Origin: an uncultured Prevotella sp.
Lineage (GTDB): Bacteria; Bacteroidota; Bacteroidia; Bacteroidales; Bacteroidaceae
Direction: 5' to 3'
Assembly (NCBI GenBank): GCA_900553465.1
Contig: USDT01000034.1
Coordinates: 1 to 30,617, forward strand
Length of the DNA: 30,617 nucleotides
This document shows, piece by piece, positions 24,722 through 30,617 of the stretch. Every line of letters begins with the position of its first letter. Positions within the stretch are counted from its first letter, which is position 1. A program made the translations under genes and the position numbers. Below the pieces are notes generated by a model. That model saw nothing but the letters and a program-made list of their open reading frames with translations. It made no database searches and was not told where the DNA came from.

Positions 24722-25057
24722 ATGAAACGTTTAGTACCAATAATCAATCTCATCGGACACTACAAATATGTCATTACGATAGTAGTGGGAGTGTTGGTCG
24801 TGGGCTTTCTTGACGAAAACAGTTTCGTCAGGAGAGTGCAGCTCGAATTGCAGATAAGCGATATGAAGGCGGAAATCGAGAAATATCGTTCAATATACGA
24901 GGCTGACTCAAAACAGCTCAGAGAACTGAGAACCAATCCGGAGGCTTTTGAGAAGATAGCACGCGAGCGTTATTTCATGAAAGCCGACGATGAGGACATT
25001 TATGTACTGAGCGATGACCAAAAACCAGAAACAGAAAACGATGAAACAGTTGAGTAA
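24722..25057 (+). CDS. Septum formation initiator DivIC/FtsB family protein
   Basis: Bitopic division protein expected to act with FtsL-like partners in the divisome to activate septal peptidoglycan synthesis. The 111-residue product has a short cytoplasmic N-terminus and one membrane segment (about 15-30). A coiled coil follows (about 33-70, QLELQISDMKAEIEKYRSIYEA cut by heptads), then the conserved C-terminal motif FEKIARERYFMKADDEDIYVL. The length is typical of FtsB/DivIC. The next gene overlaps its 3' end by 17 bp, so the two are cotranscribed. Confidence 0.88.
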   Translation: MKRLVPIINLIGHYKYVITIVVGVLVVGFLDENSFVRRVQLELQISDMKAEIEKYRSIYEADSKQLRELRTNPEAFEKIARERYFMKADDEDIYVLSDDQKPETENDETVE

Positions 25058-25445
25058 GACTCAGAATATAATATTCCTTGTCGGAGGAGTGCTTATGGTG
25101 ATCGGCGCAGGATGCTTCGCCTTTATGTGGCAGCAGGAAGTGGTGTGCTGGATATATCTAGTAGGTGCGGTCATGTTTGCCACAATGCAGATGATGCAGA
25201 CCTATGAAGGCAATAATCCTACGGTGAAAAGACTGAAGAAAATCATGACGACGGCAGACATATTCTTCGTTTTGTCCGGCATACTCATGATTGATAATGC
25301 ATACCGATTCATGCAGCAGGTCTTCACAAACTATATAACATATTTTCAGTATGTGTTCAACAAGTGGGTGCTGTTGCTTCTTGTTGCCGCAGTGCTTGAG
25401 ATATACACCATGCACCGTATTTCATCCGAGTTGTCTAAGGAGTGA
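25041..25445 (+). CDS. Conserved four-helix membrane protein of unknown function
   Basis: A 134-residue integral membrane protein with four hydrophobic segments (about residues 9-30, 36-55, 73-90 and 105-125). I chose the ATG at 25041 (MKQLSKTQNIIFLVGG); an upstream ATG at 25014 would add nine polar residues deeper inside divIC. Small proteins of this kind next to divIC are common in Bacteroidales, but I know no function for them. Coupling to divIC suggests an envelope role, which is inference only. Confidence 0.7.
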   Translation: MKQLSKTQNIIFLVGGVLMVIGAGCFAFMWQQEVVCWIYLVGAVMFATMQMMQTYEGNNPTVKRLKKIMTTADIFFVLSGILMIDNAYRFMQQVFTNYITYFQYVFNKWVLLLLVAAVLEIYTMHRISSELSKE

Positions 25446-25506
25446 CATTTTGCTGAAAAAAACTATAAAAGACAACCTTTTTAAATTAAATAGAGTAAAA
25501 AAAAGC

Positions 25507-25535
25507 TTGAACTTCAATAATACATATTATCTTTG
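25507..25535 (+). promoter_or_regulatory. Promoter of the DUF4369-pyrC operon
   Basis: TTG (25507-25509), an 18-nt spacer and TATCTTTG (25528-25535), 28 nt upstream of the ATG at 25564. The -7 box fits the consensus; the -33 part is weak. Confidence 0.6.
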
Positions 25536-25563
25536 ATACCGCAGATGTTAAAACGCTGATCCT

Positions 25564-26355
25564 ATGAACAAATTGATATCTTACTTTTTATCTATTGTAT
25601 TTTTATCTTCTTGTGCGAATACGTATAATATCCAGGGCACATCGAATGTATCGACACTTGACGGCCGGATGCTTTACCTTAAAGTCTTGAAGGACAACGA
25701 ATTCAAAAGTCTTGACTCATGCGATGTGGTGCACGGTCAGTTCCGGTTCAATGGAACATTCGATTCTGTGTGCATGGCAAACATATTCATGGATGACGAA
25801 AGCGTGTTGCCGCTTGTGCTCGAAGACGGAAATATAACAATAAAACTCAATACAACACAGCAGACGGTCAGCGGAACACCTCTCAATGACGAGCTTTTCA
25901 AATTCTTCAGCAAGTATAATCAGCTCAACAACCAGAAAGCTGAACTGCTCCATACGCACGACAGAGCGATAATGGATGGCAAGAACATGGATGAGGTCAA
26001 CGCTAAACTGATGGTTGAGGCTCAGAAACTATCAATGCAGGAAGACAAACTCATCACTACGTTTGTCACCGAGAATTTCAACAATGTCCTCGGCCCGGGC
26101 GTGTTCTTTATGGTAACTGCCGGTCAGCGTTATCCGGAACTGACACCGTGGATAGAAGATATCATGAGCAAGGCAACCGATAAATTCAAGAACGACGCAT
26201 ACGTGAAGGATTATTATCGCAAGGCTCAGGAGAATCAGGCAATAATGAACGGAATGAAAGATGTGCCTGAAGCCGAAACGGCTGTGCCTGAAACTGCTGC
26301 GCCGGATGCAGCTCCGACACCAAACGAACTGGCTAAACCGGTTGAAGAAAAATGA
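25564..26355 (+). CDS. DUF4369 lipoprotein
   Basis: Envelope lipoprotein of 263 residues. The signal peptide ends in the lipobox FLSSC, with acylated Cys17. Residues about 22-115 form a DUF4369 beta domain (LYLKVLKDNEFKSLDSCDV, GQFRFNGTFDS, VLEDGNITIKL). A helical region (about 115-230) follows, then a Pro/Ala/Glu-rich tail (PEAETAVPETAAPDAAPTP...). Unlike the gene at the left edge of the window, there is no thioredoxin domain, so it resembles only the front half of the TlpA-type proteins. Its stop overlaps the pyrC start as ATGA (26352-26355). Function unknown. Confidence 0.85.
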   Translation: MNKLISYFLSIVFLSSCANTYNIQGTSNVSTLDGRMLYLKVLKDNEFKSLDSCDVVHGQFRFNGTFDSVCMANIFMDDESVLPLVLEDGNITIKLNTTQQTVSGTPLNDELFKFFSKYNQLNNQKAELLHTHDRAIMDGKNMDEVNAKLMVEAQKLSMQEDKLITTFVTENFNNVLGPGVFFMVTAGQRYPELTPWIEDIMSKATDKFKNDAYVKDYYRKAQENQAIMNGMKDVPEAETAVPETAAPDAAPTPNELAKPVEEK

Positions 26356-27674
26356 AAACACTGATATATGGCGGCACCATCGTGAACGAAGGCCGTGTCC
26401 TAGAAGGATCACTGGTAATTGAAAACGATGTCATAGCCGAAATAAAAGAAGGAACCGAAATACCCTGTGGCAACTACGACAAGAAGGTGGATGCCACAGG
26501 GCTTCTTGTCTTGCCTGGCGTGATAGACAGCCATGTTCATTTCCGTGAACCAGGTCTTACGTCGAAAGCTGACATCGAATCGGAAAGTAAGGCTGCGGCT
26601 TTCGGAGGGGTTACGACATTCTTTGACATGCCGAACACCGTGCCTCAGACTACATCGTTGGAGGCTCTTGACGAGAAGTTCAGAATAGCAAAGGAGAAGA
26701 GTCACGTGAATTACAGCTTCTTCTTCGGTGCTACCAATAACAATGCTGACGAGATAGAGAAACTGGACAGACACATTGTTCCGGGTGTGAAACTGTTTAT
26801 GGGAGCCAGCACCGGTAATATGCTTGTCGACAAGGACGACTCTTTGCGCAAGATATTCAGCACGGCCACGATGCCGGTAATGGTGCATTGTGAGGACACG
26901 AACATCATAAATGCCAACATGGCTGAGGCAAAGGTGCGCTACGGCAACGATCCAGATGTGACGTATCATCCGCTCATACGAAGTGAGGAGGCATGCTATA
27001 AATCGTCGTCTCACGCCGTTGAGCTGGCACGTACTTACGGCACCCGTTTGCATGTAGCCCATGTCAGTACGGCGAAGGAGCTCGGACTGTTCGGTCACGA
27101 CGATAATATCACTGCCGAGGCAGTCATTGCCCATTTGTTCTTCAGTGATGAGGATTATGCCCGTCTGGGCACAAGGATAAAGTGCAATCCGGCAGTAAAG
27201 ACCGCGCACGACCGCAGTGAGTTGCGTAAGGCGCTTTCGTCCGGAATCATATCTACCGTGGGCACCGACCATGCTCCGCATCTTCTTAAAGATAAGGAAG
27301 GCGGATGTGCACGTGCTGCATCGGGCATGCCGATGATTCAGTTCTCGCTTGTCACGATGCTCGAGCTTGTGGATGAGGGCGTGCTTACCATGGAACGTCT
27401 TGTCGAACTGATGTGTCATAATCCGGCACGAATATTTGAAGTGAGAGACAGAGGATTCCTGCGCAAAGGATATAAAGCCGATATTGTGCTTGTCGGCCGT
27501 GATCGTCAATGGACTGTTACAGACGATATCATCCGCAGCAAGTGTGGTTGGAGTCCGATGGAAGGCCACAGATATGACTGGCGCGTGGTGAAGACTATAT
27601 GTAACGGCCGCATGATATATGACGATGGAAAGTTTGATGAAGGCAGCCGTGGCGAACAGGTGATGTTCAGATGA
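26352..27674 (+). CDS. pyrC: Dihydroorotase
   Basis: Zinc amidohydrolase that interconverts carbamoyl-aspartate and dihydroorotate in pyrimidine synthesis; cytoplasmic, 440 residues. Metal ligands: His61 and His63 in DSHVHFREPG, the carboxylated Lys147 in GVKLFMGASTGN, His179 in MVHCED, the histidine of LHVAHVSTAKE, and the Asp of GTDHAPH. The order and length fit the class I (PyrC-1/multifunctional-complex) type. Start and stop both overlap the neighbouring genes by ATGA, showing strong translational coupling with the lipoprotein before it and the methionine-synthase reactivation protein after it, an unexpected trio. Confidence 0.95.
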   Translation: MKTLIYGGTIVNEGRVLEGSLVIENDVIAEIKEGTEIPCGNYDKKVDATGLLVLPGVIDSHVHFREPGLTSKADIESESKAAAFGGVTTFFDMPNTVPQTTSLEALDEKFRIAKEKSHVNYSFFFGATNNNADEIEKLDRHIVPGVKLFMGASTGNMLVDKDDSLRKIFSTATMPVMVHCEDTNIINANMAEAKVRYGNDPDVTYHPLIRSEEACYKSSSHAVELARTYGTRLHVAHVSTAKELGLFGHDDNITAEAVIAHLFFSDEDYARLGTRIKCNPAVKTAHDRSELRKALSSGIISTVGTDHAPHLLKDKEGGCARAASGMPMIQFSLVTMLELVDEGVLTMERLVELMCHNPARIFEVRDRGFLRKGYKADIVLVGRDRQWTVTDDIIRSKCGWSPMEGHRYDWRVVKTICNGRMIYDDGKFDEGSRGEQVMFR

Positions 27675-28480
27675 TAACTGTATTGAAATACAACATAAGC
27701 GAGATAGAACCGTACATCAACTGGATTTATTTCTATCATGCCTGGGGATTGTCCGGCAAGCCTGAAAGCGAGAAAGTCAAGCTGAGGGCTGATGCCGAAA
27801 CGATGTTGGCCGAGTTTGAGAGCCGCTATCATACACATGCCGTTTTCGGACTGTTTCCTGCCAACAGCGATGGTGACGATATAATCATAGACGGAGTGCG
27901 TGTGCCGTTTCTGCGTCAGCAGATTATGAAGACAGACGGTAGTCCTAATCTTTGTATGGCCGACTTCATACGTCCGTTATCGTTAGGAAAAAACGACCGC
28001 ATAGGTGTCTTTGCGACAACTGTTGACGCTGGCATGGAAAAGGATTACAGTGATGATGACTATCTGAAAATGATGTCGCAGACACTGGCCGATAGGCTTG
28101 CCGAGGCTACAGCTGAGAAGATGCACGAAGAGGTGAGACGCAATTACTGGGGCTATGCGGCGCAGGAACAGTTGTCCATTCCCGAAATGCTGAATGTAGG
28201 CTATTGCGGTATACGACCTGCGGTGGGTTATCCTTCCATGCCGGACATAAGCATAAACTTCATTCTGTCGGAACTTGTAGGCATGTCTAAAATAGGAATA
28301 CGCCTCACAGAAAGTGGTGCCATGCAGCCTCATGCTTCTGTTTCGGGGCTGATGCTTGCCCATCCCAAAGCCACCTATTTCGACGTAGGACAGATAGGTG
28401 AGGACCAACTGGAAGATTATGCGTCGCGTCGTGGCATACCGGTTAAGATGATGCGCCGTTTTCTTTCTGCCAGTCTGTGA
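27671..28480 (+). CDS. Stand-alone AdoMet-binding reactivation domain of cobalamin-dependent methionine synthase
   Basis: Corresponds to the C-terminal activation module of MetH, which binds S-adenosylmethionine and remethylates oxidised cob(II)alamin. The whole 269-residue protein is this one module. The entry motif is YINWIYFYHAWGL (15-27), the AdoMet loop RPAVGYPSMPD (182-192), and the family end LTESGAMQPHASVSG (212-226), HPKATYFDVGQIGEDQLEDYASRRG (231-255, cited in parts). Separate reactivation proteins are known, for example in Thermotoga, where MetH lacks the module; a MetH core without it is therefore expected elsewhere in this genome. Starts inside the pyrC stop (ATGA at 27671-27674). 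Confidence 0.9.
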   Translation: MITVLKYNISEIEPYINWIYFYHAWGLSGKPESEKVKLRADAETMLAEFESRYHTHAVFGLFPANSDGDDIIIDGVRVPFLRQQIMKTDGSPNLCMADFIRPLSLGKNDRIGVFATTVDAGMEKDYSDDDYLKMMSQTLADRLAEATAEKMHEEVRRNYWGYAAQEQLSIPEMLNVGYCGIRPAVGYPSMPDISINFILSELVGMSKIGIRLTESGAMQPHASVSGLMLAHPKATYFDVGQIGEDQLEDYASRRGIPVKMMRRFLSASL

Positions 28481-28518
28481 AATATAAACAATGTTGACCA
28501 TATAAAAATCATGTCATA

Positions 28519-29679
28519 GTGATAGCGAGGATATATATTTTTATTGTATTGGCAATTGTGTTGCCAGATGTCTACGTGTATGTCCGCTATCTGCGTCGCC
28601 GTACCGATCTCAGCCTTCTGCAGCACATGCTGTGGTGGGTGCCGGGCATTATTATGACTGCCTATACTATCGGTCTGTCGCTTATAAGAGATTTTGCGCC
28701 TGGAGATATGACGTGGCTTAACGTCTATCTTTTCATGTTCGGTCTTATCATAGTGCCGAAACTGTTGTTTGTCACGTGCTCATTCGCAGGTCTTATTGCA
28801 CGACGCGTTTTTTCGCTGAAGCGTAACTGGGGCAATTTTGTAGGCATTGTACTTGTGCTTTTTTCCTTGTACATGCTCATTTACGGTTCTACCGTCGGTG
28901 TACGTAAGTTCACTGTGAAACATGTCAACCTTTTTTTTGATGATCTTCCGTCTGCTTTCGACGGATACAGAATAGTGCAGTTCACCGACCTCCATGCCGG
29001 TTCTATTGAGGCAGAATTGGTCGAACGCACCGTAGAGACAATAAACTCGCTCGATGCCGATGCCGTGGTCTTTACCGGAGACATACAGAACATGTTGCCG
29101 GACGAACTCAACCGTTATGACACTGAGCTCTCGTCGATTAAAGCAAAGGATGGAGTGTTTTCGGTGCTTGGTAATCATGACTATAGCATATACGTGAATG
29201 CCGATTCTTCCATATGCATGGCAAACGAGCGTAGGCTCATCTCTCTTGAGCGCAGCTATGGCTGGACACTTCTCATGAATGAGCATAGGGTGATACGCCG
29301 CGGCTCTGACTCTATAGTTATTGCAGGCGAGGAAAACGGCGGAAAGGCACCTTTCCCACAAAAGTCCGACCTTAAAAAGACTCTTTCCGGTGTGTCATCA
29401 GGTACTTTCATAGTACTGTTGCAGCACGATCCGTCAGCATGGCGTCGCTACATACTGTCCGGGTCAGATGTGCGTCTTACTCTCAGCGGTCATACACATG
29501 GCGGACAGATAAGCATGTTCGGCTACCGTCCGACGCAGCTTTCCGGCGTTGAGGATAGCGGACTCTATCGAGAAGGGCGCCATTTTCTGTATGTCTCCAC
29601 CGGCGTGGGCGGCCTTGTGCCATTCCGTTTCGGCATTGCTCCCGAGATAGTAGTTTTCACATTGCATAAAATCAAGTAA
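28519..29679 (+). CDS. Membrane-anchored metallophosphoesterase (YaeI/YkuE type)
   Basis: Calcineurin-like phosphoesterase attached to the inner membrane, 386 residues from a GTG at 28519; the only nearby ATG, at 28511, is out of frame. Four hydrophobic segments (about 2-20, 38-56, 66-90, 106-125) precede the catalytic domain. Its dinuclear metal motifs are FTDLHAG (Asp157, His159), FTGDIQN (Asp188), LGNHDYS (218-224), LLQHDP and SGHTHGGQ (near 320). Relatives hydrolyse lipid-linked or nucleotide pyrophosphates such as UDP-diacylglucosamine; the substrate here is unproven. It sits 14 nt before a PlsC-type acyltransferase, which supports a role in envelope lipid metabolism. Confidence 0.88.
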   Translation: MIARIYIFIVLAIVLPDVYVYVRYLRRRTDLSLLQHMLWWVPGIIMTAYTIGLSLIRDFAPGDMTWLNVYLFMFGLIIVPKLLFVTCSFAGLIARRVFSLKRNWGNFVGIVLVLFSLYMLIYGSTVGVRKFTVKHVNLFFDDLPSAFDGYRIVQFTDLHAGSIEAELVERTVETINSLDADAVVFTGDIQNMLPDELNRYDTELSSIKAKDGVFSVLGNHDYSIYVNADSSICMANERRLISLERSYGWTLLMNEHRVIRRGSDSIVIAGEENGGKAPFPQKSDLKKTLSGVSSGTFIVLLQHDPSAWRRYILSGSDVRLTLSGHTHGGQISMFGYRPTQLSGVEDSGLYREGRHFLYVSTGVGGLVPFRFGIAPEIVVFTLHKIK

Positions 29680-29693
29680 ACAATAAATCATAC

Positions 29694-30452
29694 ATGAAGT
29701 ATTTATATCGAGCTTATCAGTTGTGCATCGCACTTCCTCTTATTGCAGTTCTCACTGTGCTTACAGCCGTTACGGTTATTATTGGCTGTCATATCGGCAA
29801 CGGACATTTCTGGGGATATTATCCCGGAAAATGTTGGGCGTGGTTCATTGTGCGCATTCTTCTTCTGCCGGTCAAGGTGGAAGGACGTGAGAATCTCGAC
29901 AAAAACAGTTCCTATGTGTTTGTGGCCAATCATCAGGGTGCATTCGACATTTTCCTTATCTACGGATTCCTCGGACGTAACTTCAAGTGGATGATGAAGC
30001 GCCAGTTGCGCAGTGTGCCGTTTGTAGGCAAGGCATGTGAGGCCGCTCACCACATATTTGTCGACAAGCGTGGTCCGAGCAAGATACGCGAGACCAATGA
30101 TAAGGCGCGCAATACACTTCGCGACGGTATGTCACTTGTTGTCTTCCCCGAGGGAGCACGCACGTTCACCGGCCACATGGGAGTGTTCCGCCGCGGTGCA
30201 TTCATGCTTGCCGACGAGTTGCAACTGCCTGTTGTACCTCTTACAATCAACGGTTCGTTCAATATCATGCCCCGTACACGCGATATGAAATGGGTGTGCC
30301 GTAATCCATTGCGCCTCACAATCCATAAGCCTATAATGCCTGTAGGGCAGGGACCGGAAAACATAAAGCATGCGGAAGAGACAAGCTATAAGGTTGTGAT
30401 GAGCGGACTTGTGCCGGAGTATCAGGGTGCGGTCGACAATCCCGACCAGTGA
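29694..30452 (+). CDS. plsC: 1-acyl-sn-glycerol-3-phosphate acyltransferase (PlsC family)
   Basis: Transfers an acyl chain to lysophosphatidic acid to give phosphatidic acid at the inner membrane. The 252-residue protein has N-terminal hydrophobic segments (about 7-33 and 48-60). The catalytic HX4D motif is NHQGAFD (His80, Asp85), with MMKRQLRSVPFVGKA, substrate motif FPEGART (151-157) and VPLTINGSF (motif IV) following. Motif order and length are normal. It is the last gene of the operon-like run and is followed by a weak terminator. Other lyso-lipid acyltransferases share these motifs, so the acceptor is inferred. Confidence 0.9.
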   Translation: MKYLYRAYQLCIALPLIAVLTVLTAVTVIIGCHIGNGHFWGYYPGKCWAWFIVRILLLPVKVEGRENLDKNSSYVFVANHQGAFDIFLIYGFLGRNFKWMMKRQLRSVPFVGKACEAAHHIFVDKRGPSKIRETNDKARNTLRDGMSLVVFPEGARTFTGHMGVFRRGAFMLADELQLPVVPLTINGSFNIMPRTRDMKWVCRNPLRLTIHKPIMPVGQGPENIKHAEETSYKVVMSGLVPEYQGAVDNPDQ

Positions 30453-30464
30453 GTCAGCCTGATG

Positions 30465-30495
30465 CAGAAGGTGTTGTGCCGTTCTGTTTTATTTT
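30465..30495 (+). terminator. Weak terminator after plsC
   Basis: CAGAAGG (30465-30471) pairs with CCGTTCTG (30479-30486) with one bulge, followed by TTTTATTTT. Confidence 0.5.
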
Positions 30496-30548
30496 GTCTG
30501 ATAAAGTTTTTTATGACGCAACAGATACATACTATGAGTTTTTTTATG

Positions 30549-30556
30549 TAAGTTTG
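30549..30556 (+). promoter_or_regulatory. -7 promoter element of a gene beyond the right edge
   Basis: TAAGTTTG fits TAnnTTTG. No open frame starts between here and the window end, so the gene it serves would lie outside. Confidence 0.35.
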
Positions 30557-30617
30557 CAATGTGAAGTTACGAAAAGAGTGTAATTTATTGGAAATGAGCG
30601 TAGGTTAATTGCTCTTG

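Noticed and set aside
26409..27569. 386-codon ORF antisense to pyrC
   Set aside because: It is a shadow of the well-supported pyrC; His/Cys-rich translation without domains.

Overview
The window looks like chromosomal DNA of a Bacteroidales bacterium, most probably Prevotella or a close relative. The signs are promoters of the Bacteroidetes type (-7 TAnnTTTG, in the best cases with TTTG about 20 bp upstream), almost no Shine-Dalgarno sequences, and protein families typical of the phylum (DUF4369 proteins, DUF5077/DUF3472 protein, a large LptD-like protein, a Bacteroidetes-type oxaloacetate decarboxylase alpha chain, stand-alone DivIC). The content is mainly housekeeping; I see no prophage, CRISPR array, intact insertion sequence or integrative element.

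Layout. 1-1084 (minus): partial TlpA-like DUF4369/thioredoxin protein, divergent from a queuosine operon (yhhQ-queF, 1234-2399) that carries a preQ1-I riboswitch in its leader; a patatin phospholipase/outer-membrane barrel protein follows (2448-4499). 4673-9889 (plus): oxaloacetate decarboxylase/pyruvate carboxylase-like protein whose C-terminal domain has no biotin lysine, an HD protein, and LptD. 9890-10821: gene-poor, with a bidirectional terminator, a small orphan ORF and copy A of a dispersed repeat. 10822-16059 (minus): CPA2 cation/proton antiporter, peptidase T, a 738-nt gap with strong hairpins, and a Cof-type HAD phosphatase. 16217-18406 (plus): PIF1-like helicase with an HRDC tail. 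18731-18804 (minus): tRNA-Arg(CCG) with a textbook promoter and a terminator. 19118-20155 (plus): asnA, convergent with dnaX (20270-22039, minus) across a strong terminator. 22040-23163: gene-poor, with the dnaX promoter inside an 88-bp tandem repeat, copy B of the dispersed repeat in inverted orientation, a 47-codon ORF and a diverged relative of the 88-bp unit. 23164-24528 (minus): secreted DUF5077/DUF3472 protein, divergent from divIC and a small membrane protein. 25564-30452 (plus): DUF4369 lipoprotein, pyrC, a stand-alone methionine-synthase reactivation domain, a membrane metallophosphoesterase and a PlsC-type acyltransferase, tightly packed.

Most interesting signals: (1) two copies, 12 kb apart, of a roughly 450-bp dispersed repeat. 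They share a 21-position hairpin with compensatory base changes, a loop complementary to an upstream strand (also compensated, giving a pseudoknot topology), and a terminal hairpin plus T-run. This looks like a structured RNA or an RNA-encoding mobile repeat. (2) An in-phase A AAA AAG heptamer in dnaX with a -1 frame stop three codons later, which would give a gamma-like short clamp-loader subunit. (3) The very compact preQ1-I riboswitch ahead of yhhQ-queF. (4) The dnaX promoter embedded in an 88-bp tandem repeat. (5) Replacement of the biotin-accepting lysine by tryptophan in the decarboxylase. All alignments and folds were done by eye.
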